A stretch of 64,000 bases of DNA from Haloglomus litoreum (GCF_029338515.1 NZ_CP119988.1:1302001-1366000), one strand, 5' to 3'; counted from the first letter of the stretch, positions 34,892 through 44,115 are shown. Translations and numbers: made by a program. Notes: a model not told the origin generated them from the letters alone.

Positions 34892-37009
34892 ATGGTCGAA
34901 TTCGGTGACGAAGCTCTCCAGGCGAATTTCAAGCTGTTCCTCGAGGGCCGGAACATCTACAAAGTGGATTGTGGTGACCGTGATGGGTGGCAGCGGTGGA
35001 AACGATTGAATCGGGTAGAATACCCCGAAGAGCCGGATGAGACGCAAGGATATGTGAATACATTCAAAGATATTGAGGTCGGCGATGTCGTTCTTGCCCA
35101 GCACATCGGCGGCGAAGAAGGCACCAAACACACCTTTGGTTTCGGGGTCGTCGCACACGGAGACGAATTCTATGACCCGGAGTCGATTCCCGTTGATCCG
35201 GATACTGGAGACCCACTCGCGTTGTGGGTTTCATGGGTCACAGTAGCGGATAATGGGGAACACATCACCGCCGATGTTCCGGCAGAGTTCCCCGAGGAGC
35301 CGGTGATTGCGGTTTCACAGGAATACTTCGAGGATTTGTTGGAGGGGTTGGGTGGAGAGTCGTACCCACCTGATAATGATGTCCTCATCAATCGTCTAAT
35401 TGCCGCACCGAGCGAGAGTCCGGGATTTGGGCTTGCTGAATGGCTTGCCGAAAGTCTCGACGGAGACTTCGAGTATTTCATCCTCAAGACGGGTGACGAC
35501 GAGTATGATGATGAGCCAGATAGTTCGTACCACTTCAGAGAGAACATCCCTGGCTGTAACCAACTGAATACAGCGGTCCCGGATGTCCGATTCGTTTACC
35601 TCGAGGACGGCGAGTTCTACGCTGTCGGCTCCCTCGGGGAGGTTGAAACCAAAGATCGGGATGGAGTGAGTCATTATTTCGCCGAGGTAACTCAGTACCA
35701 CGAAATCGATCCGATTCCGCGTGAGACTGTCGAAGAGCAGCTTACCATCGATTTTCCGATTCAGTATGGGATCATCAAGATCGAAGAGTCCGACTACGAG
35801 CATATCCTCGGCAGCAACACTGCCCGTGACCCGCGAGCCGCGACCGACGAGCTCCTCGAAGAGGAATCCGGGCAAGCCCACCTCTATCGGCAGGCGCTGG
35901 CTCATCTCGTGGCTGGCAAAAATCTCGTCTTCTATGGCCCACCGGGAACCGGGAAAACGCGGGCAGCTCGGAAGCTTTCAAACGCGATTTGCGCGGGCGA
36001 TTACTCGCTGGTGACGGCGAATGCAGAGTGGTCGAACTACCAGGTTGTCGGCGGGTATGCGCCTTCTGAAGACGGGTTCGAACCGCAGCAAGGATTCCTG
36101 ACAAAGGCGGCCGCTGATTGTCAGCAGACGCTCCAGCAGCCAGCTGACGCCCATCCGACTTGGTTGCTGATCGACGAGCTCAATCGGGCGAATCTCGACG
36201 AGGCCTTCGGTGACGTCTTCACGCTGCTCGATATCGACTACAGAACCTCCCGCAAGCTCTCATACGCACCGAACGCGGACGACGTCCCAGTTCCTCTCTC
36301 GTTCCGGATTCTCGCCACGATGAACACGTATGACCAGGCGCAGCTGTTCTCGCTGGGCTATGCATTCAGGCGGCGCTTTGCCTTCGTCCGGGTCCCCTCG
36401 CTGATGGACAATGGGGGCCAAGCACCCACAACCAGCGAGCCGACTCACGACCCTTCTCCTCCTGATCTGACTCCCGGAAGTGAAACGACAATCGATGTCG
36501 TACGGGATGTGATTCCGGAATATTTCCTCCTTGGAGTTGACGACGGTGTGGGTGTTTCCGCTGCAGACGTTGCAGTGGTGCTGGAAAACCTGGCGACCCC
36601 CACACAGCTCCAGCAAACCATGGAGGCACTAGATGAGCACGAAGAACTCCGGACGGGGGCGCTCGACTGGCTCCAAACGCTCGCCTATTTCGCTCAAGAG
36701 GTGATCAAGCGTGACGTCGTCGAAATCGGACAAGCGCTCCTCATCGACGCCGCGAAATACGTTGTCGCCTATCAACTGCTCTTCCCGGAGCAGCTTGACC
36801 GTAGTGTGCTTGATCAGGCCGTGGTGTCGTATCTCGTCCCGCAATTCGAGCACTTCATGCCGGAGCTCCGCCGTGCAGAAACAATCGATCAGGATAGCCA
36901 CGCAGCTGAGGACTTCCAGGAGATCATTGATCTCGCGAATCAGCTCGGGCTGCCAGAAACCGCGTCTGTCCTGGCTGCGGCGAAAGAAGACAAGCGCGTG
37001 CTCGAGTAG
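34892..37009 (+). CDS. McrB-like AAA+ GTPase with N-terminal EVE/PUA-like domain
   Basis: The 705-residue protein has an N-terminal domain (about 1-120) of EVE/PUA-like layout (RDGWQRW, INT-like FKDIEVGDVVLAQHIG, FGFGVVAHG), a fold used to read modified bases. The middle is unassigned. The AAA+ core starts at GPPGTGKT (about 348), has LLIDELNRANLDEAFGD (about 425) and the McrB-type MNTYDQ (about 476, NxxD guanine-recognition position). An arginine-rich FRRRFAF follows. McrB proteins translocate on DNA with GTP and recruit McrC to cut. TTTTATTG about 30 bases before the ATG suits a near-leaderless promoter. mcrC starts six bases downstream. Confidence 0.85.
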   Translation: MVEFGDEALQANFKLFLEGRNIYKVDCGDRDGWQRWKRLNRVEYPEEPDETQGYVNTFKDIEVGDVVLAQHIGGEEGTKHTFGFGVVAHGDEFYDPESIPVDPDTGDPLALWVSWVTVADNGEHITADVPAEFPEEPVIAVSQEYFEDLLEGLGGESYPPDNDVLINRLIAAPSESPGFGLAEWLAESLDGDFEYFILKTGDDEYDDEPDSSYHFRENIPGCNQLNTAVPDVRFVYLEDGEFYAVGSLGEVETKDRDGVSHYFAEVTQYHEIDPIPRETVEEQLTIDFPIQYGIIKIEESDYEHILGSNTARDPRAATDELLEEESGQAHLYRQALAHLVAGKNLVFYGPPGTGKTRAARKLSNAICAGDYSLVTANAEWSNYQVVGGYAPSEDGFEPQQGFLTKAAADCQQTLQQPADAHPTWLLIDELNRANLDEAFGDVFTLLDIDYRTSRKLSYAPNADDVPVPLSFRILATMNTYDQAQLFSLGYAFRRRFAFVRVPSLMDNGGQAPTTSEPTHDPSPPDLTPGSETTIDVVRDVIPEYFLLGVDDGVGVSAADVAVVLENLATPTQLQQTMEALDEHEELRTGALDWLQTLAYFAQEVIKRDVVEIGQALLIDAAKYVVAYQLLFPEQLDRSVLDQAVVSYLVPQFEHFMPELRRAETIDQDSHAAEDFQEIIDLANQLGLPETASVLAAAKEDKRVLE

Positions 37010-37014
37010 CAAGA

Positions 37015-38376
37015 ATGCCCTACCGGACGTATCAAACCTACTCGCAGGCAGATCTCGGCCTTAGCGATGCGGACTGGGACGGGCTGGTTGCGTATGTCGA
37101 ATCGATCAACAGTGCACTCGCAGAGGCACAATCCGACCGACCCCGCGTAGAGGAAATCGAAGTCCCCCCACCATCAATCAGCGATGATGGATTCTCACCT
37201 GGTGGGTGGGCCGGTCAGTACCCGCCTGATGTGACGGTCAAGCCCGGTCGGTTGGATGATGAGGAATTCGAGTCCCTGCTTGCCGATATCCAGGGCTGGG
37301 CAGAGGTGGTCGGTGCCGATACGATCTCGGCATCACTGCCGCTCTCGAACGAGTTGCTGCTGGATGAGCGAACGCGACTGGCAGGCTACAGTCGAGCGCT
37401 GATCGAGTATACTGAGACTATCTTAGCCCACCGGCTTCCCGTGACGGTCACCCGGACACGAGAACGAGAGCAGTCACCGCAGGGCCGACCCGTGATGTCG
37501 GACACCATCACACAGCGCGCTCAGGGCCGCCGAGACATCGTCACTGAGAACGTCGAGTTCTCGTTTGAGACGCTGCCGAACTATCTGCTCGTCCGGTTCC
37601 ATATCGAGTTAGCAAACCAGATGCGAGCGTTAGCAGACGAGTTCACCTACTACGAGCGCGCATTCCAGCGACAGATCCGGTATCATGAGCAGTTCATCCA
37701 GGAAGGGATTCCGGGCCAACTCGTGGATGATGCACTCGAGACCGACTTCGGTGATCCACGGATTCTCTCGAAGGTTCGACGGGCAGTCAGTGGCGAGATG
37801 GCTGAAGTCGTCGACCTATGGGAAGCGTTCCAGCGGGCGATCAGTATGGAGATCGAACTCGCCTCGAATCTTACGTCGGCTATCAAACCGATGAGCAAGA
37901 TCTACGAACTCTGGTGTCTCAGTCTTCTCGATCGTCTCCTCACCGATATCGTCGGTACCGACGGCACACGTCCCGAGTCGCTGTCGGGGGTGTTCGAATA
38001 CGGATCCTCGGTCAAACTCTACTACAATCGGTCAATCGCCACCCACAGTAACTTCCTCTGGCCCGGGATGGGAATCAGCCCAGGCGCGCCTGATTTTGCG
38101 CTCGAAGCTGATGGCGAGCTCGTCTGGGTCGGTGACGCGAAATACAAGACCTGGCGGACGCTTGACCTGGATGACTACCGACGCTTCATCACGTATCTCG
38201 TGGATCTGGTTCCCGAGGCCGAGACTGGTACGATCCTGTACATCGATGATTCCTCTGGGTCGTTCCGTCGTGAACAGGATTTCCAGGCGTTTTCGATCGA
38301 GCACATAGCTGCGCGTCCGCGGACAAAGTCACAGTCTTCCGGATTCTTGCGCGAGAAATTTGAACGGTTGCTATAG
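37015..38376 (+). CDS. McrC-like nuclease subunit (DUF2357-type)
   Basis: The 453-residue protein begins about six bases after the McrB-like gene. It has the long helical middle of McrC/DUF2357 proteins (LRVRFHIELANQM-like helices; YELWCLSLL). The C-terminal nuclease core is APDFALEADGELVWVGDAKY, near residues 357-376 (Asp ... DAK). McrC supplies the DNA cleavage of McrBC systems. Together with the EVE-domain McrB, this should be a modification-dependent restriction pair acting in the cytoplasm. Confidence 0.8.
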   Translation: MPYRTYQTYSQADLGLSDADWDGLVAYVESINSALAEAQSDRPRVEEIEVPPPSISDDGFSPGGWAGQYPPDVTVKPGRLDDEEFESLLADIQGWAEVVGADTISASLPLSNELLLDERTRLAGYSRALIEYTETILAHRLPVTVTRTREREQSPQGRPVMSDTITQRAQGRRDIVTENVEFSFETLPNYLLVRFHIELANQMRALADEFTYYERAFQRQIRYHEQFIQEGIPGQLVDDALETDFGDPRILSKVRRAVSGEMAEVVDLWEAFQRAISMEIELASNLTSAIKPMSKIYELWCLSLLDRLLTDIVGTDGTRPESLSGVFEYGSSVKLYYNRSIATHSNFLWPGMGISPGAPDFALEADGELVWVGDAKYKTWRTLDLDDYRRFITYLVDLVPEAETGTILYIDDSSGSFRREQDFQAFSIEHIAARPRTKSQSSGFLREKFERLL

Positions 38377-38454
38377 GCCCTCAATTGGAACTTGATGAGA
38401 GAATAGGTCACTATCGGACCGTACCCGGGACTTATCCTGAAGTCTCCATCAGAG

Positions 38455-38745
38455 CTAGCCTCACGAAGTGCTGGCTTGACCGCGAGGAACTCGGCTAGCT
38501 CGAGGAGACTGCCGCCCGGGCGGACTGAGAGCACGAGATCACCATCCAACTCATGGGATGGTGTGGGCTCCGAGCGGACGGGGAACGTATCGAGTCACGA
38601 CCTCCGACGCCCCTGGGCGACGTATCATCTCGTCGAGCGGCGGGCCAATGTCCGGACGATGATAGCCGTCGGTAGGTGATCTGATTACTCTGCTAGCGAG
38701 CCGTATCTCGCAGAGCCGGCCGAGAGTCGAATCGGGAAGGCGCTG
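38455..38745 (+). pseudogene. Decayed tyrosine integrase
   Basis: On the plus strand the sequence gives TKCWLDREEL, a stop, a second stop after about ten codons, then ITIQLMGWCGLRA. After an internal deletion it continues SHDLRRPWATYHLVERRANV, another stop after IAVGR, and EPYLAEPAESRIGKA. Each piece matches the intact integrase at 21013-21630 in the same order. Several nonsense changes and loss of about 80 codons in the middle make it non-functional. It marks an old integration boundary at the right end of the defence island. Confidence 0.85.
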
Positions 38746-39609
38746 TCATCCTGCTTCGGTGTCTTCGTCCTGCTGTATCTGCCACCATTCTCCCTGCTCC
38801 ATCGACGCCGCAGCGCGAAGCGAGATAGTGTCTCTGTTTCCTCTCTCTTTCGTGGTGATATCGGCAAAAGCACCGACCTGGCCGGCGTCTCTTGCATTCT
38901 CGTCAGCCCCCGACTTGAGACCTGGAGCGCCGGGCTCAAAGAATCCCCTTTCGATAAGTTCCGTCTTGACCTTCTGTCCCAGTTTCATCTTCCCGGGAAC
39001 TAGCCCAGCTGCTCGAGAGAGATACTTGAACGTCGGATCCTCAGCCAGCCGGTCCGCCTCTTCGTCCCGACGGCGGTATCGTCGCTCATAGTCGACAATG
39101 ACTTCAATGACCAGAAGCGCAATTCCCTCGATTCGTTTCCGATTCCCGAAGGCAGTCAGATCCAATAACAGCATTCCGCGAACAGCCTCCGCCTGGAGAT
39201 GTCTAGGAATATCCAATTGGCTACAATACGCCTGCGTAATCCGTTTCTTGTCGATATTCGCTAGCCGGGATGCCTGGTTTCCGTCCGACGGATGTCGGCC
39301 TTCCTGATGCAGTGCGAGCCGGGTCTCAGGGACCTTGAAACGGGCAAACTGACTCGACTTCTTCCGTTCCGCCTCTACTCCGATCGATGTCGCTCCGATA
39401 GGTTCGTAGCCGACAGACCATGGACTCAACTCTGTCTCCCACGCCGCCGGTAGCTCACCATCTACACTATCCGACGTGTCCCGGCCCCGGTAGTCCAGAG
39501 TCGGCTGGTCATCATCGGACTCATCTAGCCACTGGATACGGTCGATATCTTCCTCAGGCGCGACTGCTTCGTCTTCATCCAACTGTCGCACCCGAACGAT
39601 CCGACGCAT
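38746..39609 (-). CDS. Cyclin-fold protein resembling RNA polymerase subunit epsilon/TFB
   Basis: The 287-residue acidic protein contains a helical segment around 125-185: KKRITQAYCSQLDIPRHLQA, then LDLTAFGNRKRIEGIALLVI. This resembles the 'kerIthgYC..LgIPr.l...a' cyclin-like helices of haloarchaeal proteins annotated as RNA polymerase subunit epsilon and, more distantly, of TFB. No zinc ribbon is present. It may bind transcription complexes or promoter DNA. The stop abuts the decayed integrase, so the gene may have been carried with it. The call is from memory of the pattern and is moderate. Confidence 0.5.
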   Translation of the reverse strand: MRRIVRVRQLDEDEAVAPEEDIDRIQWLDESDDDQPTLDYRGRDTSDSVDGELPAAWETELSPWSVGYEPIGATSIGVEAERKKSSQFARFKVPETRLALHQEGRHPSDGNQASRLANIDKKRITQAYCSQLDIPRHLQAEAVRGMLLLDLTAFGNRKRIEGIALLVIEVIVDYERRYRRRDEEADRLAEDPTFKYLSRAAGLVPGKMKLGQKVKTELIERGFFEPGAPGLKSGADENARDAGQVGAFADITTKERGNRDTISLRAAASMEQGEWWQIQQDEDTEAG

Positions 39610-40166
39610 CTGAGACGGGGTTCCATACGGGAGCTTATCAGCCTATGTGTGAACGGAAGACCCCTTTTGGCCACGTATATCATTGAGTAACTTACCAAAT
39701 GCTTATTTGATAGTTATTATTTATATGTACTTCCGCAACAATACCATCACGTGAGGGAGGCGGTCGGCGACGGCCAGCGGCCGATGCCGGCTCTGCCAAT
39801 CCGGTGAATCATTCTGATTCGGCTCGTTTCGAACTCCGATTTGACTTGTCGCAATAATGCGACAGATGTTCTGTCCATTGGAATTCGAAGCGACCCTCAT
39901 TCGCTTAGCGTACAGTATCGTACGCGCTCTGCGCCCGGGTGATGTAACCCTTAGGCGCTTCGGAGCAAAGCGGATCGTCCCGACACAATCCGATTCTGAG
40001 TGGTGAGACGTTGATTGCGTCTCTTGCCATACCAGGTCGGCACGGATTTTGGAGTGGCAGGTTGCCTGGAGAATCCTGACCGCTGCCCTCGATTGTAATG
40101 CTCTGTACGGCCGCTGGCGAGTGGCAACGCTGGCCAGCGCTGGCAGGGCATTGGAGAGCCATTACC
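39610..40166. other. Gene-free interval with AT-rich promoter stretch
   Basis: No acceptable frame was found in these 557 bp. Bases 39680-39735 are strongly AT-rich and could drive either the epsilon-like gene or transcripts to the right. Bases 39920-39973 faintly resemble the R1-R6 repeat ends, too weakly to call. A GC-rich run of overlapping CGCTGGC words lies at 40107-40145, just before the next gene. Confidence 0.4.
39847..39864. promoter_or_regulatory. Perfect palindrome, possible operator
   Basis: TGTCGCAATAATGCGACA has perfect 7-bp arms around AATA. It stands in the gene-free interval between divergent genes and is a plausible dimer-binding site. No second copy was found in the window by reading. 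Confidence 0.35.
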
Positions 40167-40535
40167 ATGAGCACAAAGAGCCTCAGTTCTGATCCGAGCC
40201 CGCCGACGATTACAAACCACGCTGCTGACCAGTGGGAAGATCGAGCGCCCGTCGACACCCCTGAGCCGCTGGTAACAGCCATCCACGATGCGTTCGAAGT
40301 AGATAGCCAGGTCAACGGCGATACGGCCTATTATCACCCCGCTTACGACCTGCTGCTGGTCATCAAGTCCTGGCGAGTGGTGACGGTACTGTACGCTGAC
40401 CACGACCGGATGGACACGACAAGCATGCAGGCTTGTGAGTGTGGTTGTCTGACCGATATCTTCGAACACGATGCGTGCCCCCGTTGCGGCGACCCGGTCG
40501 AGAAAACCATCACGATGACCGGGGGGTGGTCCTGA
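40167..40535 (+). CDS. Small protein with C-terminal zinc ribbon
   Basis: ATG 40167 (MSTKSLSSDP) gives 122 residues. The first 80 form a compact alpha/beta unit (NHAADQWEDRAP, then YYHPAYDLLLVIKSWRVVTV) that recalls RelE-like folds, without proof. The end holds CECGC...CPRCG, a four-Cys zinc ribbon. The stop overlaps the next start as TGATG, so it is co-translated with the OB-fold-like protein. It stands at the left edge of the replication region. Confidence 0.6.
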   Translation: MSTKSLSSDPSPPTITNHAADQWEDRAPVDTPEPLVTAIHDAFEVDSQVNGDTAYYHPAYDLLLVIKSWRVVTVLYADHDRMDTTSMQACECGCLTDIFEHDACPRCGDPVEKTITMTGGWS

Positions 40536-40840
40536 TGGCAGTGCGAGAAGGCCGGACGCGTCTCGACGAGATGAACGGTTCAGGTGACAACGTGTTCGTC
40601 ATCGCAACGGTGACCCACATCCAAGATCTGAACAGCGCCAAGCCCTATCAGAAGGGGCTTCTCCGGGATGGATCGATGTCGGCCGGCGATGTCCGGCCGT
40701 TCGTGGTCTACGATCCGGATATCCGGCTTGAGAAGGGGACCCGATACAAGATGAACGGGTTCGATCATCCGTACGAGCCCTACGAGGAGATCCAACTGCT
40801 GCTCGGTGAGGACGCGTACGTGGAGGTCTGCGAGACGTGA
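40535..40840 (+). CDS. OB-fold-like protein, possible ssDNA binder
   Basis: ATG 40535 gives 101 residues with alternating strands: NVFVIATVTHIQDL, VRPFVVYD, GTRYKMNGFDHPYEPYEEIQ. This pattern is seen in single OB folds of RPA/SSB-type proteins. No zinc site is present. Its coupling to the zinc-ribbon protein and its place beside polB and orc genes support a role in replication; the fold call is by eye. Confidence 0.5.
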   Translation: MAVREGRTRLDEMNGSGDNVFVIATVTHIQDLNSAKPYQKGLLRDGSMSAGDVRPFVVYDPDIRLEKGTRYKMNGFDHPYEPYEEIQLLLGEDAYVEVCET

Positions 40841-40887
40841 GGGGTCACTACCCCCCTTTTCGTCAACAATCCGGAGGCGGTCTTGGA

Positions 40888-41021
40888 CTAGCACACAACT
40901 AGGAGCGATAGCCCTAGGACTGAGGAAGCCTAGGAACTGCTCCAAACTAGACTACTGACTTGCTGAGTGGTTTTACTAGGTTGAATTCGTCCTAGACTAG
41001 TTGAACTAGGTAAAGGGCTAG
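40888..41021. repeat. Cluster of ten CTAG boxes, candidate iteron/operator array
   Basis: CTAG, normally a rare tetranucleotide, occurs ten times in 134 bp (40888, 40899, 40914, 40930, 40947, 40976, 40992, 40997, 41006, 41018), mostly as ACTAGG or CCTAGG. The array is non-coding and lies between the OB-fold gene and the PUA-like gene, upstream of the polymerase block. Confidence 0.6.
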
Positions 41022-41110
41022 GCTAAATCTCTCAAACACTGGATGTTCGAAATTTGTTCCAAATTTTACAGAAATATTTATGTCGGTGGGGTTCCGACTT
41101 GGCATCGAGG

Positions 41111-41689
41111 ATGGCGACGAATGCTCACTCCCCCTCGGCCCAGTCCAGCTCGCGACTCATCGACAACGTGGTCGTCTTCAATGCTCGACAGCACAACTGG
41201 CGTCCTTGCGTAGAGGGTCCTACAGACGCCAATGCTCATCGCAGCGTGAATGTTGGTCAGCCTTGGCACGGAATCAAACAGCATGCCATGAACCGAGAAC
41301 TGCACCCTCGGACGATCCCGAAGGGTGCGCTGATTATTGCGCGGCGGACGACACGGGGCGACGGCTCTGCCCCCCACGGGACGCTCGGCCTCTGGAAATA
41401 CCACGGGTATGCCCCAGTCACTGACCAGTCTGAAACACCATGGCCTGAGACCTACGACTACGTCCTTTACGCGCGGGAACTGCAGACTGTCGAGCGGGAG
41501 TTCGCGCGTCCCTTCAACGCGCGCTTCGGTGAGGGTGGCCTGTTCCACCAGGCCAAGCTCATGCGAAGCGTAACGCGCCTAACGCGTGCAGATGCTCGAG
41601 CGTACCTTGGGCAACTCGTCGAGCACAGAGGTATGTCAAAATCCGCACAGCGGTTCCTCGATAAGTTGCTTGAGCGCCAACCGGAGTGA
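41111..41689 (+). CDS. PUA/EVE-like domain protein
   Basis: ATG 41111 (MATNAHSPSAQ) gives 192 residues, with an ATATTTATG box about 35 bases upstream. The segment IDNVVVFNARQHNWRP, followed by ALIIARRTTRG and LGLWKYHGYAPV, suggests a beta-barrel of PUA/EVE type, as in readers of modified bases or RNA. The C-terminal 60 residues are helical and basic. It converges on polB with a gap of 55 bp. The assignment is tentative. Confidence 0.5.
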   Translation: MATNAHSPSAQSSSRLIDNVVVFNARQHNWRPCVEGPTDANAHRSVNVGQPWHGIKQHAMNRELHPRTIPKGALIIARRTTRGDGSAPHGTLGLWKYHGYAPVTDQSETPWPETYDYVLYARELQTVEREFARPFNARFGEGGLFHQAKLMRSVTRLTRADARAYLGQLVEHRGMSKSAQRFLDKLLERQPE

Positions 41690-41744
41690 CTGGTAGGTGC
41701 CGCACCCGCACATCGATTATCGCCGCTAACCGAGATGACAGAGC

Positions 41745-43850
41745 TCAATACGTCCGAAGACTCGCATCCGAGCGGTCCGCCAGGTACGCCTCAATATCTG
41801 ATTCCCGCCATCCCGTCGGGGAGAGGACACTCTCAGCTGCTCGGAGTAGTCGTTCCCGGTAGAACGAGGCATCATATGCGGTCTCGGCAGTGACTTCGAA
41901 CGCCAACCGAACTCGATCGCGCGAATGTGTCGCGTCGTTGGCGACGAGGTACTCGATGGATTCGCCCGGATGGACGCCGATACCCTGAGACTCAGCGCGC
42001 CGCAACGCCGATACCGACCGCGTGCGCTGCTCGTACTCCTCGAGCGGTTTCGAGACTCGCTGGGTGATGAGCAGTTCTCTCGCGTCGACTGCGCCCCGGT
42101 TGAGTTCATCCAGCCGTCGTTGGAGAATGTCGCACACCGCCTGCGGCTCACGGTGTTCCGAGTACGTCTGGATAAATCCACGTTGCACGCGGTCGACGTA
42201 CGCTGAGGTGGAGCGCTGTCGACACTCGATGCCGCGATACTTGTAGCGATCGTTGATACCTGCCTCTTTGCCGAAGTACTTCGTGAGCGCGCCCGCATCC
42301 GAGGTCCGCTGTGGAACGAACGCGATCCAGTCGTACGCCGCCTCGTGTTCGAGGTCGATTGCAATTGCCTCGCTGACTGTCTCGCAAACTTCTTCGAGCG
42401 GTGTCTGCTCGCGGTCGGCCATCGCGGTCACCCAAAGGCTGTCGACGATGCCGTGGACCACACGCCAGCCGTTCGCTTCGAGGAGCTCCTTCGCGTCGAG
42501 GAGGATCTCCCGGGCGACCGCATTGATCGCCTCGTGGCACTCGATACGACCGAACTTGGCGTTGCTGAACCCCTGGTACCCGAAGCAGGAGACGAGGATC
42601 CACTTCAGTGCCGCCGAGCGTCCCTGAAGCGCCTGCTCTCGCTCGAGGTCATCGACGGTCTGTAGTTCGGCCTTGATCGCGGCCCGGTCGTCGATAATCG
42701 GCTTTAGCACATCCGCGAGATAGCCCCGTTCGTCGCAGATCGAATAGTCCAGCCCTGGCACGTCGTCGCTGGTGTGACAGTCACAGCAGACCGTCTCCGG
42801 GCTGATGTTCCGTGTCACCATGATATTCGGATACATCGACGAGAAATCGAGTTCGTGGACGTCCTCGTGGATGCCGACCTCGGGCTCGAAGGTGAACCCG
42901 CCGCGGTCGGCCTCGTGGAGCGTGCGCATCGATTTGAAGAATTCATGTCGCCAGGAGTTCCACGGCACGCGGACGTCCCGCTCGCGCGCCTCGCGAATCT
43001 GGATGGCGGTGAGGATATTCCCGATGGAGGCCCAGCCGAGCTCCTGGAGTGGCTTCCCCGAGCGCTCGACGAGATCGAGACAGCCCGCCAGATTCGTCTC
43101 CGACCACATGAACGAGTGTTGCTCGTTGATGAGAACCCGTCCGGGGACGGAATAGCGGGCTGGTGAGTGGCCGACCTGTCCGTAGCTCGTATAGGTCGAC
43201 CGCCCCGCTCGTTGCTGGTAGCCCGGGCGCCGCCCCAGCTGGAACGACCGATTGCAGACACGGTCGGCCAGCTCGAACAGTCGGGGGACGAGCGCTGCTG
43301 CACTCACGACCAGAATATCCGGGTCGGTCCGGTGGAGGCGTCGGGTAACCGTCTCGATGATGGTGTCGGGGCCCTCAATCACCTGCTCGCCGACGGTCAG
43401 CCGTGGCAACGGGTTGGTCGCCAGGTCGGCCTCGGTCGCGGCCAGCCGGAGGCATTCGAGCTCGCGGGTCTCGGTGGGCGTCGGCTCGGTCCCCGTCTCC
43501 AGACAGTAGCGGAACTCCGGCGAGAGGTCCACGTCGAACAACCGGTAGGCGCCTGGCCGGTCCCACTGTTGGATCTGTCGGGCTACGTCGGTAATCGCTC
43601 CAACGTCGGTCACATCGACGCGGAGCATCGGGGCGGCCTCGTGCCGGAAGCCCGGACGGTGGTGGGTACGGGCGGTCGCTGCAACTTGCGGGTGAGTGCG
43701 AAGATGCGGCCGGATATCGTCTAGGGATCCGCCCTCAGCGTGGACACAGATCGTGGGCGTGTAGTCGGCAACCCGTTCGGCGGTCACGCCGTCGGGGGTG
43801 ACCCGCCAGACCAGCACCGCTCCGTCCTGAAAGTCAATCTTCAGAACCAT
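41745..43850 (-). CDS. polB: B-family DNA polymerase (short, plasmid-type)
   Basis: ATG 43850 gives 701 residues. Motif A is DFSSMYPNIM (about 331), motif B is KWILVSCFGYQGFSNAKFG (about 412) and motif C is HGIVDSLWV (about 465). Motif C keeps the second Asp (VDS) but lacks the first Asp of the usual DTDS. No clear 3'-5' exonuclease DxE motif was found in the first 300 residues, and the protein is about 100 residues shorter than chromosomal PolB. It probably serves replication or repair of this element. The gene is last in a three-gene operon with overlapping starts (17 and 14 bases). Confidence 0.85.
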   Translation of the reverse strand: MVLKIDFQDGAVLVWRVTPDGVTAERVADYTPTICVHAEGGSLDDIRPHLRTHPQVAATARTHHRPGFRHEAAPMLRVDVTDVGAITDVARQIQQWDRPGAYRLFDVDLSPEFRYCLETGTEPTPTETRELECLRLAATEADLATNPLPRLTVGEQVIEGPDTIIETVTRRLHRTDPDILVVSAAALVPRLFELADRVCNRSFQLGRRPGYQQRAGRSTYTSYGQVGHSPARYSVPGRVLINEQHSFMWSETNLAGCLDLVERSGKPLQELGWASIGNILTAIQIREARERDVRVPWNSWRHEFFKSMRTLHEADRGGFTFEPEVGIHEDVHELDFSSMYPNIMVTRNISPETVCCDCHTSDDVPGLDYSICDERGYLADVLKPIIDDRAAIKAELQTVDDLEREQALQGRSAALKWILVSCFGYQGFSNAKFGRIECHEAINAVAREILLDAKELLEANGWRVVHGIVDSLWVTAMADREQTPLEEVCETVSEAIAIDLEHEAAYDWIAFVPQRTSDAGALTKYFGKEAGINDRYKYRGIECRQRSTSAYVDRVQRGFIQTYSEHREPQAVCDILQRRLDELNRGAVDARELLITQRVSKPLEEYEQRTRSVSALRRAESQGIGVHPGESIEYLVANDATHSRDRVRLAFEVTAETAYDASFYRERLLRAAESVLSPTGWRESDIEAYLADRSDASLRTY

Positions 43851-44115
43851 CCTCACCGTGGACCGCTTCCAGGGCGGTGAGCTGCTCTTCGAGGGTTGCG
43901 ATGCGAGCTTGCTGGGCCAGCAGCATCGAGAGGAAGACGGGGAACAGCGGTTCGTCATGATTGAGATAGCCGGCGGCATCGGCGTGCTGTCGGGCGTCCG
44001 CCCACAGCTGGTCGTAGTGGCCCTGCTCCCGGCGGCGGAGCCCCCTTCGATACGGCTGCCAGCGCTCCTCCAGCCCGCGGAGGCGGTCACGGTACGTCGG
44101 ATTAGTACGCCCCAA
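43834..44115 (-). CDS. Small conserved haloarchaeal protein upstream of polB (DUF8156-like)
   Basis: The 93-residue protein reads MGRTNPTYRDRLRGLEERWQ, then HADAAGYLNHDEPLFPVFLS, then a short coiled coil (ARIATLEEQLTAL). The layout matches a small family found beside replication genes in haloarchaea, which I recall as DUF8156; the number is uncertain. It overlaps polB by 17 bases and the RecA-fold gene by 14. A polymerase accessory role is inferred from this coupling. Confidence 0.7.
   Translation of the reverse strand: MGRTNPTYRDRLRGLEERWQPYRRGLRRREQGHYDQLWADARQHADAAGYLNHDEPLFPVFLSMLLAQQARIATLEEQLTALEAVHGEDGSED

Noticed and set aside
39920-39973. Seventh copy of the ~60-bp dispersed repeat
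   Set aside because: Only scattered matches to the two ends; not distinguishable from chance by eye.
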